64,000 bases of DNA from positions 310,001-374,000 of the forward strand of contig NZ_JAKZHU010000001.1 of NCBI RefSeq assembly GCF_022568795.1. Reading direction: 5' to 3'. Position 1 is the first letter of the stretch, and every line of letters begins with the position of its first letter. The notes beneath the pieces were generated by a model. The model had not been told where the DNA came from, made no database searches, and was given only the letters and a program-made list of their open reading frames with translations. A program made the translations under genes and the position numbers. This document shows, piece by piece, positions 7,658 through 16,770 of the stretch. The DNA comes from Arsenicicoccus dermatophilus (GTDB lineage Bacteria > Actinomycetota > Actinomycetes > Actinomycetales > Dermatophilaceae).

Positions 7658-9229
7658 GGGCGTGGCCTGCCTGACCCGGTCCCGGCCGGCGGACTTCGCG
7701 GCATACAACGCGTCGTCGGCCCGCCGCAGGAGGTCGAGCGCGGACTCCCCGCCCAGGGAGGTCGCGGCTCCCACGCTGACGGTGATCCGGGCGTACGTGC
7801 CGAGCAGCGACTGCCAGTCCGTCTCCCGGATGTGGGCGCGCAGCCGCTCGGCCAGCGTGCAGGCCGCGTCCAGGTCGGTCCCGGGCTGCAGCACCGCGAG
7901 CTCCTCCCCGCCATACCGCGCTGCCACGTCCGTGGACCGCACCTGGGTGAGCAGGATCCGGCCGACCTCGCGCAGCACCTGGTCGCCGGCGACGTGCCCG
8001 TGGGTGTCGTTCACGTCCTTGAACCGGTCGAGGTCGAGCAGCAACAGGCTCACCGGCCGGTCCGGGGTCGCCGACGCCACGTCGGTGCGCAGCCGCTCGT
8101 CCAGGAGGCGCCGGTTGTGCAGGCCGGTGAGCTCGTCGCGGATCGAGCTCTCCTTGGCCGCGCGGTGCTCGGCGCTGAGGTCCTTGAGCTGCTCGGTGAT
8201 GCGCCGGGCCCGCTCCAGGGCGTCGGCCGCCTCCTGCTCGGCCTGCTGCACCCCGTGGAGCACGAGCAGGGCACCCGCGCGCCGACGGGCCAGGGCGTCC
8301 TCGTGGTCGTCCCGCAGCGCCACGTGGGCACGGAGCATCCAGTACGCCGAGACCAGGTCTCCCCGCCAGGCATAGGCCTCGGCCAGCAGGTCGGTGATCG
8401 CGATGCGCTGCCGGTCGGCCAGGTCGGCCCGCGGCGTGAGCGGCTCCAGGAGGGCGACCATGTGGTCGGCGTCGCCCAGGGCCTGCCACACGCGCGCCGT
8501 CTCCACGGTCACGTCGATCTCCAGGCCCGGGCGGGCGCCGTGCTGCATCAGCCGGGCCACCTCGCCCGTCAGGGCCATGGCCTGCAGCCGCAGGCCGAGC
8601 TGGGCGCAGGCGTGGGCCTCGAGCACCCGGGCGTGGGCGAGGACCGCGGTGTTGCCGGCCCGATCTGCCGCGGTGCCGGCGAGGCGGGCCTGCTCCGCGG
8701 CCTCGACCAGGTCCTGACGGTCGGCGAGCGCGTGGGCGACGTCGATGCGGGCGTAGGCGATGCCCTCGTCGTCCCCGAGGCGTTCGAAGATCACCAGCGC
8801 CCGACGGAAGGTGCGCAGCTGTACGTCCCCGTCGTCCTCGTCCAGAGCGGCGTCGAGCAGGCACTGGGCCACGAGCTGGTCGTCGCCGGCCTCGTCGGCC
8901 GCCGTGATCGCCTGGGTGAACAGGCCTGCGGCGCGCAGCGGCTCGCCCACCTCGGCGAAGACGTTGGCCAGGACCAGGTGGAGCCTGGCTCGCCAGGCGC
9001 CACCGCCCGGGGAGGAGAGGGCCGAGTTGGCCACGGCCAGGGCGCGTTCGAAGTTCTGCTCGCCGAACGCCAGCGAGGCCTGGACGACGGCAGCCGGACC
9101 GGCCAGGCTGGGGTCGCGGCGCAGGGCCTCGGCGACGAGGACCGCCGCCGTGTCGCCGTCGCGGTTGCGCAGGTGCCAGGCACGCTCCACCAGGTCGGCA
9201 GGGCGCTGCCGGTCGGTGCGCTCTGTCAT
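7649..9229 (-). CDS. TPR-repeat diguanylate cyclase
   Basis: A 526-residue soluble protein. Residues 1 to about 330 are helical repeats of TPR type, followed by a coiled linker (about 330-370) and a GGDEF domain. The active loop reads RYGGEEL (440-444), and an RxxD inhibitory site, R431-D434, sits five residues before it, so both catalysis (2 GTP to c-di-GMP) and product inhibition look intact. There is no membrane segment or EAL domain. The start at 9229 was preferred because GGAG lies 8 nt upstream and earlier codons give unrelated basic sequence. What the TPR part senses is unknown. Confidence 0.85.
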   Translation of the reverse strand: MTERTDRQRPADLVERAWHLRNRDGDTAAVLVAEALRRDPSLAGPAAVVQASLAFGEQNFERALAVANSALSSPGGGAWRARLHLVLANVFAEVGEPLRAAGLFTQAITAADEAGDDQLVAQCLLDAALDEDDGDVQLRTFRRALVIFERLGDDEGIAYARIDVAHALADRQDLVEAAEQARLAGTAADRAGNTAVLAHARVLEAHACAQLGLRLQAMALTGEVARLMQHGARPGLEIDVTVETARVWQALGDADHMVALLEPLTPRADLADRQRIAITDLLAEAYAWRGDLVSAYWMLRAHVALRDDHEDALARRRAGALLVLHGVQQAEQEAADALERARRITEQLKDLSAEHRAAKESSIRDELTGLHNRRLLDERLRTDVASATPDRPVSLLLLDLDRFKDVNDTHGHVAGDQVLREVGRILLTQVRSTDVAARYGGEELAVLQPGTDLDAACTLAERLRAHIRETDWQSLLGTYARITVSVGAATSLGGESALDLLRRADDALYAAKSAGRDRVRQATPAA

Positions 9230-9472
9230 GCGGACTCCGCCTCGGCGCCAGGGAGAGACGCCCGGCCCGGTCGGGGCGCGCGTCACGCTGCTTGGCCGCA
9301 ACGTCGCCGTGCATCCTGCCAAAACCCTTGCGGCGCCGCGAGCGATGGCGCCGGCGGACCCGCTTCGCGGTTCCCGCCGAGCGGCGGCCGGGTGGAACGT
9401 GCCCTCCCGGAGAACCCTCGATCCCCGGTGCTAGGTTGAGGACCCCTCCCCTCGCGCGAAGGAGCGTCCGGC

Positions 9473-10630
9473 ATGAGTGGCACCGCACCCGAGGTCACGG
9501 CACCTGTGGTCCTGGTGGCGTGCGACAAGTTCAAGGGCACCCTCGTCGCCACCCAGGTGGCCGAGCGGATCCACGCCGGGGTCGTGGACGCCGCACCTCA
9601 GGCCGAGGTGCGGCGTGTCCTGGTGGCGGACGGGGGGGACGGGACCATCGACGCGGCCCTGGCGGCCGGCTTCGAGGCACGTGAGATCACCGTCGCAGGG
9701 CCCGTCGGCGAGCCGCAGCGAGCCCGCTACGCGCGCCGTGGTGGGACCGTCGTCGTGGAGATGGCCGAGACCTGCGGCATCGTGCACCTTCCCCGCGGCG
9801 AGCTCGCCCCGCTCACGGCGTCCAGCCGGGGCCTGGGCGAGGCCATGCGGATCGCCCTCGACGAGGGCTGCTCGGAGCTGGTGCTCGGCATCGGCGGATC
9901 GGCCAGCACGGACGGCGGCACGGGCATGCTCGCCGCCCTCGGGGTCCGGCTGCTCGACCGCGCGGGCCACGAGATCCCCGACGGGGCCGAGGGACTCGAC
10001 ACCCTCGCGTCGGTGGACCTGTCCGGGCTGCACCCCCGGCTGCGCGAGGTGGCCGTCACGGTGGCCTGCGACGTCAACAACCCGCTCCTCGGTGACCGCG
10101 GCACGTCGGCGGTCTTCGGCCCGCAGAAGGGCGTGACCGCCCAGCTGCGACCCCGCGTCGACGCCGGCCTGGAGCGCCTCGCCGACCTGCTCACCAGGGC
10201 GACCGGGCGCGACGAGCGTGACCGGCCGGGAGCCGGTGCGGCCGGAGGCGTGGGCTACGCCGCGCTGCAGGTCCTGCAGGCGACGATGCGTCCCGGGGTG
10301 GAGCTGGTGCTGGACCTGGTGGGCTTCCCGGAGCTGGCGAGCGGAGCGGACCTGGTCATCACCGGCGAGGGCTCCCTGGACGAGCAGTCGCTCATGGGCA
10401 AGACGCCGGTGGGCGTGGCCCATGCCTGCGCCCGTGCGGGCGTGCCCGTGGTCGCCGTCTGCGGCCGCAGCCTCCTCGGCGAGGGGCAGGCGGAGACCGC
10501 AGGCATCCGGCGGGTCTACGCCCTCACCCACCTGGAGCCGGACACCGCTCGCTGCATGACCGAGGCTGGGCCGCTGCTCCAGGAGCTCGCGGCGCTGGTG
10601 ACCCGCGACCTGCTGGACGGCCGCGTCTGA
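9473..10630 (+). CDS. Glycerate kinase
   Basis: A 385-residue member of the GarK/GlxK family, which phosphorylates D-glycerate with ATP, usually at the 2-hydroxyl. The N-terminal CDKFKGTL, the VADGGDGT loop and the glycine-rich GIGGSASTDGGTGML nucleotide segment are the family signatures. A GAAGGAG ribosome site precedes the ATG by 9 nt. It converges on a hydroxyacid dehydrogenase and aminotransferase pair, and a shared terminator separates them. Together they could convert serine or hydroxypyruvate through glycerate to phosphoglycerate; that pathway link is inferred. The 243 bp upstream, shared with the divergent cyclase gene, should contain both promoters; I see no clear operator there. Confidence 0.9.
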   Translation: MSGTAPEVTAPVVLVACDKFKGTLVATQVAERIHAGVVDAAPQAEVRRVLVADGGDGTIDAALAAGFEAREITVAGPVGEPQRARYARRGGTVVVEMAETCGIVHLPRGELAPLTASSRGLGEAMRIALDEGCSELVLGIGGSASTDGGTGMLAALGVRLLDRAGHEIPDGAEGLDTLASVDLSGLHPRLREVAVTVACDVNNPLLGDRGTSAVFGPQKGVTAQLRPRVDAGLERLADLLTRATGRDERDRPGAGAAGGVGYAALQVLQATMRPGVELVLDLVGFPELASGADLVITGEGSLDEQSLMGKTPVGVAHACARAGVPVVAVCGRSLLGEGQAETAGIRRVYALTHLEPDTARCMTEAGPLLQELAALVTRDLLDGRV

Positions 10631-10637
10631 CCTGCGC

Positions 10638-10693
10638 CCGTATGCCGAGACCCCCGGGCCGCGGTGAGCGGCGCCGGGGGTCTCGGCATACGG
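10638..10693. terminator. Bidirectional terminator, 20-bp stem
   Basis: Arms at 10638-10657 and 10674-10693 are perfectly complementary over 20 bp around a 16-nt centre. It lies between the convergent stops of glycerate kinase (10630) and the hydroxyacid dehydrogenase (10698). Confidence 0.9.
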
Positions 10694-10697
10694 CGGA

Positions 10698-11666
10698 TCA
10701 GGCCTTGGTCACCGGGGTGACGGGGGCCTTGCCGGCCAGCACGTTGAGGACGTTCTCGGCGGCCAGGTCGGCCATCGCGGTGCGCGTCTCGATCGTCGCG
10801 GACCCCAGGTGGGGCAGCAGGACGACGTCGTCGCGCCCGAGGAGGCCCTCGTGCACGGTCGGCTCGTCCTCGAAGACGTCGAGGCCGGCGCCGGCGATCT
10901 CGCCCGCCTCGAGCGCGGCCACCAGGGCGGCCTCGTCGACGATCGGGCCGCGGGCGGAGTTGACCAGGTAGGCGGTCTTCTTCATCTTGCGGAAGGCGTC
11001 GGCGTCCATCAGGTGCTTGGTGGAGTCGAGCAGCGGGCAGTGCAGCGAGACCACGTCCGACTCGGCCAGCAGCTCGTCCATCTCGACCTTGCGGGCGCCG
11101 AGCTCCTCGGCGATCTCGGCGTCCAGCTCGTAGGCGTCGACGTAGATGACGTCCATGCCGAAGGCCTTGGCGCGGCGGGCCATCGCGATGCCGATCTGGC
11201 CCATGCCGACGATGCCGAGCGTCTTGTCCTGCAGGCCCATGCCGAGCATGTAGAACATGCCCCACTGCCAGGGGGTGCGGGAGCGGATGACGCGCTCGCC
11301 CTCGCCGAACCGGCGGGTGACCATGAGCATCAGGCCGAAGGCCGTGTCCGCGGTGGTCTCGGTGAGCACCTTGGGGGTGTTGGTGCCGGTGACACCACGC
11401 TTCTCCAGCGCCGGGACGTCGATGTTGTTGTAGCCCACGGCGACGTTGGCGACGACCTTGAGCTGGTCGCCGGCGGCGTCGAGGAACTCGTCGTCCACGC
11501 GCTCGGTCAGCAGGGTGACGACGGCGTCGGCGCCCTTGACGGCCTCCAGCATGGCCTCACGGGTGATGCACTCGTCGGCGTCGTGGTAGAAGACGACGTC
11601 GTGCTCGGCCTTGAGGGCGTCGACGGCAGACTGCGGGATCTTGTTGGTGATGACGACCTTGCTCAC
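10698..11666 (-). CDS. D-2-hydroxyacid dehydrogenase (glyoxylate/hydroxypyruvate reductase type)
   Basis: A 322-residue NAD(P)-dependent dehydrogenase. The Rossmann motif is GIVGMGQIG, the catalytic Arg lies in NSARGPIVDE, Glu in DVFEDEP and His in LLPHLGSAT, the R-E-H triad of the family. The best reading is reduction of glyoxylate or hydroxypyruvate to glycolate or D-glycerate, given glycerate kinase next door. The start is the GTG at 11664-11666, which overlaps the TGA of the aminotransferase (GTGA), implying coupled translation; the open frame extends much further upstream but only as antisense-like sequence inside the aminotransferase gene. Confidence 0.87.
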   Translation of the reverse strand: MSKVVITNKIPQSAVDALKAEHDVVFYHDADECITREAMLEAVKGADAVVTLLTERVDDEFLDAAGDQLKVVANVAVGYNNIDVPALEKRGVTGTNTPKVLTETTADTAFGLMLMVTRRFGEGERVIRSRTPWQWGMFYMLGMGLQDKTLGIVGMGQIGIAMARRAKAFGMDVIYVDAYELDAEIAEELGARKVEMDELLAESDVVSLHCPLLDSTKHLMDADAFRKMKKTAYLVNSARGPIVDEAALVAALEAGEIAGAGLDVFEDEPTVHEGLLGRDDVVLLPHLGSATIETRTAMADLAAENVLNVLAGKAPVTPVTKA

Positions 11667-12859
11667 TTGCTCTCGATCCAATCCTTGAGCTTGCCGAGGC
11701 CCTCGCGGATGCGGTCCTCGGAGATGCCGGAGTAGGCAAAGCGGATGTAGTCGCGGGTCTCGTCGTCCTGACGACGCCCGAAGTGGTTGCGGGTGCAGAA
11801 GGACACGCCCGTGGCGTGCAGCGCCTGCGTCGCGAAGTCGTCGACGTCCTTGGCGCCCACGCGCTGGACGGCCTCGGTGACGTCGGGGAACAGGTAGAAC
11901 GTCGACTCGGGGACGGCGACGGACATGCCGGGGATCGAGTTGGTGATCTCGCAGGCGGTGTCCCGCCGGCCGCGCAGGACCTGCAGCATGTCGGCGACGG
12001 GCTGCTGGCTCTCGGTGAGGGCGGCGACGCCGGCGTACTGGATGAAGTGCGTCGTGCACGACTCGTTGTTGGTGTTCATGGTCGAGAACACCTTGGCGAT
12101 CTCGAGCGGCGCGATGCCCGCCCCGAGGCGCCAGCCGGTCATGGCGTACTTCTTGGAGAAGGTGTAGAGGATGACCGTGCGGTCCTTCATGCCCTCGATG
12201 GAGGAGATGGAGGTCGACGTGCCCGAGTAGCGCATGTCGAAGTAGGCCTCGTCGGACAGCACCCACAGGTCGTGCTCGATGGCGAGCTGGGCGATGGCCT
12301 CGCGCTCGGCCTGGGTGGACTCCGCGGAGATCGGGTTCTGCAGGTCGTTGTAGATGATCGCCTTCGTCCTGGGCGTGATCAGCGCACGCACCTGGTCCAG
12401 GTCGATGGCGAAGCCGCGCTCGGTGGGGACGTAGCGGTAGGGCTTGGCGATGCCGCCGAAGTACTCGATCTGGGACTCGTAGATCGGGAACCCGGGGTTG
12501 GGGTAGAGCACCTCGTCGCCCTCGTTCATCACGGCCTGGACGAACTTGGTGATGACCGGCTTGCCGCCGGGCTGGATGGCGACGTTGTCGGCGGTGTAGT
12601 CGGTGCCGCGGGCACCGTTGATGTCGGCGGCCATGGCCTCGCGCAGCTGCGGGATGCCGGGGCCGGGGCAGTAGCCCGTGCGCCCGTCCGCGATCGCCTT
12701 GTTCATGGCCTCGGTGATGTGGCCCGGGGTCGCCAGGTCGATGTCACCCAGGTGGAAGGGATAGATGGTGTTGCCCTTGGCCCCCCACGCGGCGGCTGCC
12801 GCGGAGACGGCGAACGCCGTCTCGGTGCCGAGTCGGGACAGACGGTTGGCCAGCGCCAT
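11663..12859 (-). CDS. PLP-dependent aminotransferase, class I
   Basis: A 398-residue fold-type I aminotransferase. The PLP lysine sits in YTFSKKYAMTGWRLG, the cofactor-contacting Asn and Tyr in NDLQNP and DEAYFD, and the carboxylate-binding Arg near the C-terminus in RFAYSG. It resembles aspartate/alanine-type aminotransferases. Coupling to a hydroxypyruvate reductase-like gene suggests it may supply hydroxypyruvate or glyoxylate from serine or glycine, but the amino donor cannot be fixed from sequence. The start at 12859 is supported by AAGGAG about 8 nt upstream. A palindrome resembling a FadR-subfamily operator lies about 145 bp upstream. Confidence 0.85.
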   Translation of the reverse strand: MALANRLSRLGTETAFAVSAAAAAWGAKGNTIYPFHLGDIDLATPGHITEAMNKAIADGRTGYCPGPGIPQLREAMAADINGARGTDYTADNVAIQPGGKPVITKFVQAVMNEGDEVLYPNPGFPIYESQIEYFGGIAKPYRYVPTERGFAIDLDQVRALITPRTKAIIYNDLQNPISAESTQAEREAIAQLAIEHDLWVLSDEAYFDMRYSGTSTSISSIEGMKDRTVILYTFSKKYAMTGWRLGAGIAPLEIAKVFSTMNTNNESCTTHFIQYAGVAALTESQQPVADMLQVLRGRRDTACEITNSIPGMSVAVPESTFYLFPDVTEAVQRVGAKDVDDFATQALHATGVSFCTRNHFGRRQDDETRDYIRFAYSGISEDRIREGLGKLKDWIESK

Positions 12860-13001
12860 GGCTGCGTCTCCTTCGCGATGTGTGTGTCGTCGTTGACAGC
12901 GCACGAAGCCCTCGTGAGGCTCGTCGTCGCACTGTAACGACCGCGGGGAGAGCCCGCGCAGGCGCCCTCCCCCGGGATCGTCGTCATTGCACCATGCGCG
13001 A

Positions 13002-13014
13002 TGTGGTCAGACCA
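13002..13014. promoter_or_regulatory. Candidate GntR/FadR-subfamily operator
   Basis: TGGTCAGACCA at 13004-13014 is a perfect inverted repeat around one base and fits the TnGTnnnACnA form bound by FadR-subfamily GntR regulators. The 12-mer TGTGGTCAGACC recurs at 30082-30093 in reverse orientation before the symporter gene. It lies in the 259-bp gap before the aminotransferase gene, which contains no other gene. Confidence 0.4.
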
Positions 13015-13118
13015 ACGTGGGCTGCATGAGCGTGCAGGCCGCGGTATGCCGTAAGGCTGATGGGGTCACCCCCAGTGCATGCACTGTGGTCTGGCTGTCG
13101 TCGCCGACGATCTCCGGC

Positions 13119-13976
13119 TCAGCTGCCGGGCAACCGACGCACGGTGAGGATCTGCTCGACCCCGCCGACCGGCCCGTGCTCGTCGTACAGGTCCGAGCTG
13201 GTGATCCCCAGACCCGTCTCGCCGAAGGTCACCTCGGTGTTCAGCCCCAGCCAGCCGAACCGCGGCCGCCGGAAGAGGTGGATCGTCAGGTCGACGTTGG
13301 GGAACATCCACTCGCCGGGGTGCTCGCGCACCGCGATGCCGTTGGCGGTGTCCACCAGGCCGACGAACCGGGCGACCTCGGAGGACTCCTCACCCGCCAC
13401 CAGGCCGGTGTGCGTGGTGAGCCACGCCTGACCGCGCCCCGGCTCGCCGCCCGCGACCGAGCGGAACTCCAACGACCGGATGAAACCGCCACCCCACAAC
13501 GAGGTCCCGTCCCAGGGATCCGCCTCGTCGGGGCGGGCCAGGTCCGGGTGGAAGCCGCCGGCCACCTCTGCGGTGTCCTGGGTGACCAGCCGCCAGGCCG
13601 TGGCGCGGATGACGGCCTTGCCGCCGGCATACGACCCGTCCTCCTGGGGCTCCTCGGCGATCATCGTGGCCTCGACCAGCTCGATGGTGCGCCCGGGGCG
13701 CACGGTGCGGCACTCGATGCGGACGGGAGAGGCAGGGATCAGGCCGAGGATCTCGAAGGTGATGCGGGCGAGCTGCATCTCCTCGCGCGGATCGTGGCGC
13801 TCGAGGGCGTGCACGAGCAGGCCCGACGCCGGCGCCATGTGCTGCTCCCAGTCGTTCCAGGCGCCCTGCGCGTGCAGGGTCGGCTCGTAGCGACCCTCGC
13901 CCAGGGCTGTGTAGTAGCAGGAGGACGAGGCGTCGAGCGCAGCCGGGTCGGGGCGGGTCTCGGGAGCGGTGGTCAC
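13119..13976 (-). CDS. Acyl-CoA thioesterase family protein (double hotdog)
   Basis: A 285-residue protein with the two-hotdog architecture of TesB-like thioesterases: an N-terminal hotdog with HMAPASGLLVHALER and a C-terminal hotdog ending in LGITSSDLYDEHGPVGGVEQIL. The final DEHGPVG segment is typical of family members that hydrolyse acyl-CoA in the cytoplasm. The catalytic set cannot be confirmed by eye. It is divergent from pepN with a 76-bp gap, so promoters for both probably lie in 13977-14052. Acyl chain preference is unknown. Confidence 0.78.
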   Translation of the reverse strand: MTTAPETRPDPAALDASSSCYYTALGEGRYEPTLHAQGAWNDWEQHMAPASGLLVHALERHDPREEMQLARITFEILGLIPASPVRIECRTVRPGRTIELVEATMIAEEPQEDGSYAGGKAVIRATAWRLVTQDTAEVAGGFHPDLARPDEADPWDGTSLWGGGFIRSLEFRSVAGGEPGRGQAWLTTHTGLVAGEESSEVARFVGLVDTANGIAVREHPGEWMFPNVDLTIHLFRRPRFGWLGLNTEVTFGETGLGITSSDLYDEHGPVGGVEQILTVRRLPGS

Positions 13977-14052
13977 CCACCCACGCTAGGCGACCGTGAC
14001 AGCCTGCACACCCCGGGAACCGCCTGTGCCGGAGGTTGGATATGGTCGCGGC

Positions 14053-16647
14053 ATGAGCACCCGCAACCTCCTGCGCAGCGAGGCGCAGCTCCGCTCGGCC
14101 CAGCTCGAGATCGCGACCTACGAGGTCGAGCTCGACCTGTCCGACGCCGCCGACCTGACGCGCGCGACCTTCCCGACGCGGACGACCGTGACCTTCACGT
14201 CCACCGCGACGGACACCTTCCTGGACTTCCTCGGCGAGACGGTGCACGAGGTCGAGGTCAACGGCGAGCAGGTGCCGGTCGAGCACGACGGCAACCGGGT
14301 GCAGCTGCACGGGCTGCGCACCGACGGGGACAACGTCGTGACCGTGCGCGGGGAGGGGATCTACTCCCGCTCCGGCGAGGGACTGCACCGCTACCAGGAC
14401 CCGGTGGACGAGCAGGTCTACCTCTACACGCACTACGAGCCGACCGACTCCCGGCGGGTGTTCGCGGGCTTCGACCAGCCCGACCTCAAGGGGCGCTTCA
14501 CCTTCGTCATCACCGGCCCGGCCGACTGGCAGCTGCGGTCCAACCAGCCGGTCGTGTCCAGCGAGGACGCCGGGACCAACGCCGCGGGGCAGGCCGTGGT
14601 CCGTCAGGTCCACGCCGAGACGCCGCCGCTGTCGACATACATCACCTGCGTCGCGGCCGGTCCCTACCACCTGCAGCGGGGCTCCTGGTCCGGCCAGGGC
14701 GTCGAGATCCCCCTCGGCGTGCTGTGCCGGCAGTCCCTGGTCTCGGCCTTCGACGGGGACACCATCCTGGAGACGACCCGCAACGGCCTGGACTACTTCC
14801 ACCGGACCTTCGAGTTCCCCTATCCCTGGGGCAAGTACGACCAGATCTTCGTGCCGGAGTACAACCTCGGCGCGATGGAGAACCCGGGCCTGGTGACCTT
14901 CAACGACGCGGCGTACGTCTACCAGTCCGCCGCCACCCGCTCGCAGTACGAGCTGCGCTCCAACACGATCCTGCACGAGATGGCCCACATGTGGTTCGGC
15001 GACCTGGTGACGCCGCGCTGGTGGGACGACCTGTGGCTCAAGGAGTCCTTCGCGGACTACGTGGGCACCGAGGCCAACGCGAGGGCCACCGAGTTCACCG
15101 ACGCCTGGACCCCCTTCTGCGCGCGTCGCAAGGCCTGGGCGTACCTGCAGGACCAGCTGCCCACCACGCACCCGATCGTCGCGGACATCCCCGACGTCGA
15201 GGCGGCCAAGCAGAACTTCGACGGGATCACCTACGCCAAGGGCGCGTCCGTGCTCAAGCAGCTCGTGGCGTATGTCGGGCAGGACGAGTTCTTCGCCGGC
15301 GCCCGGGCGTACTTCACGGACCACGCCTTCTCCTCGACGGGGCTGGTCGACCTGCTGACGGCGCTGGAGTCGTCCTCCGGCCGCGACCTGGGGGAGTGGA
15401 GCCGGCTGTGGCTGCAGACCGCCGGGATCTCGACGCTGACCCCCGAGCTGGTCGAGCGCGACGGTCGGGTCGAGCGGCTCGTCGTGCACCAGAGCGGCAC
15501 CGACGCGATGACCGGCGAGCCGATCGTCCGCCCGCACCGCCTCGTCGTGGGTCTGTATGCCCTGCAAGGCGGTTCGCTGGAGCGCACCGAGCGGCTCGAG
15601 GTCGACCTGGCCGACGCGTCGCTCACCGTCGAGGCCGCCACGGGTCTGGCCACGCCCGATCTGGTCGTGGTCAACGACGACGACCTCACCTATGCCAAGG
15701 TCCGCCTGGACGAGCGGTCGCTCGCGACGGTGCGCGAGCACCTGTCGGCCATCTCCTCGTCGCTGACCCGCGCGGTGCTGTGGTCGGCGTTGTGGAATGC
15801 CTGCCGCGACGGCGAGCTGCCCGCCGCCGACTACGTCGACATCGTGCTGCGGCACGCGCCGCAGGAGGAGGACGTCGCGCTGCTCGCCAACGTGACCGCC
15901 AATGCCTCGACCGCCGTGGAGGCCTACGCCCCGGTGGCCCTGCGCGCCGACCTGCGCAGCCGCTACCTCGACGGCACGTGGCGGCAGCTGCAGGCCGCCC
16001 GGCCCGGCTCGGGCAACCAGCTCGTCTGGGCCCGGGTGCTCGCCTCGACCAGCGCCGCCACCGATGCCCGCTCCGGCGAGCTCACCCGCCTCCTCGACGG
16101 CAGCCTGCAGGTCGACGGACTGACCCTCGACCCGGAGCTGCGCTGGGCCTTCCTGCAGGCGCTGGCCGCCCAGGACGCGGTGGACCAGGCGACCCTGGAC
16201 ACCGAGCTGGAGCGGGACCACACCTCCCTCGCGCCGGTCCGACACCGGGCGGCGTCCGCGTCGTTCCCGCGAGCCGAGCTCAAGCGCGAGGCCTTCCGCA
16301 CCGTCGTCGACGACACCTCCCTCACCAACGACATGGTGTCCGCCTGGACCACCGGCTATGCCCAGCCCGGCCAGGGCCCGCTGACCGCCGACCTGGTGCC
16401 GGACTACTTCGGGGCGCTGGAGCAGGTGTGGTCCTCGCGCTCGCAGGAGCTGGCCTCCCGGATGGTGCTCGGGATGTTCCCCCGCGACGCCGACCTGGCC
16501 GAGGGGCAGACGCCGGAGGAGCACCCGGTGCCGGTCGCCGCGCAGGCCTGGCTCGACGAGCACCCCTCGGCCCCCGGCGGCCTGCGTCGCCTGGTGGTCG
16601 AGCAGCGTGACCACGTGCTGCGAGCCCTGCGCGCCCAGCAGCGCTGA
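14053..16647 (+). CDS. pepN: Aminopeptidase N
   Basis: An 864-residue M1 metallopeptidase. The substrate-anchoring GAMEN motif is at 273-277, and the zinc site is HEMAH at 308-312 with the third ligand Glu331 in LKESFADY, so the enzyme looks intact. It removes N-terminal residues from peptides in the cytoplasm. The length and the C-terminal helical ERAP1-like domain match actinobacterial PepN. The ATG at 14053 gives the usual N-terminus, although no strong ribosome site is visible; the next upstream in-frame start adds 19 residues of unlikely sequence. It is monocistronic. Confidence 0.93.
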   Translation: MSTRNLLRSEAQLRSAQLEIATYEVELDLSDAADLTRATFPTRTTVTFTSTATDTFLDFLGETVHEVEVNGEQVPVEHDGNRVQLHGLRTDGDNVVTVRGEGIYSRSGEGLHRYQDPVDEQVYLYTHYEPTDSRRVFAGFDQPDLKGRFTFVITGPADWQLRSNQPVVSSEDAGTNAAGQAVVRQVHAETPPLSTYITCVAAGPYHLQRGSWSGQGVEIPLGVLCRQSLVSAFDGDTILETTRNGLDYFHRTFEFPYPWGKYDQIFVPEYNLGAMENPGLVTFNDAAYVYQSAATRSQYELRSNTILHEMAHMWFGDLVTPRWWDDLWLKESFADYVGTEANARATEFTDAWTPFCARRKAWAYLQDQLPTTHPIVADIPDVEAAKQNFDGITYAKGASVLKQLVAYVGQDEFFAGARAYFTDHAFSSTGLVDLLTALESSSGRDLGEWSRLWLQTAGISTLTPELVERDGRVERLVVHQSGTDAMTGEPIVRPHRLVVGLYALQGGSLERTERLEVDLADASLTVEAATGLATPDLVVVNDDDLTYAKVRLDERSLATVREHLSAISSSLTRAVLWSALWNACRDGELPAADYVDIVLRHAPQEEDVALLANVTANASTAVEAYAPVALRADLRSRYLDGTWRQLQAARPGSGNQLVWARVLASTSAATDARSGELTRLLDGSLQVDGLTLDPELRWAFLQALAAQDAVDQATLDTELERDHTSLAPVRHRAASASFPRAELKREAFRTVVDDTSLTNDMVSAWTTGYAQPGQGPLTADLVPDYFGALEQVWSSRSQELASRMVLGMFPRDADLAEGQTPEEHPVPVAAQAWLDEHPSAPGGLRRLVVEQRDHVLRALRAQQR

Positions 16648-16770
16648 CCTGGCCGGGGGCGGCCGGATCAGCCGGTCCTGATCACCACCGGTCATCGCCG
16701 CCGAGCGGGTCCGACACGGCGAGGGCGCCTCGCCCGCCTAGGATCGAGCGACGTCGAGCGAGGAGGCGCC

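Noticed and set aside
12987-16695. Very long open frames opposite and alongside pepN (over 1,000 codons on both strands).
   Set aside because: They are shadows of high third-position GC; the products are Arg/Gly/Pro-rich without motifs, while pepN has full catalytic motifs.
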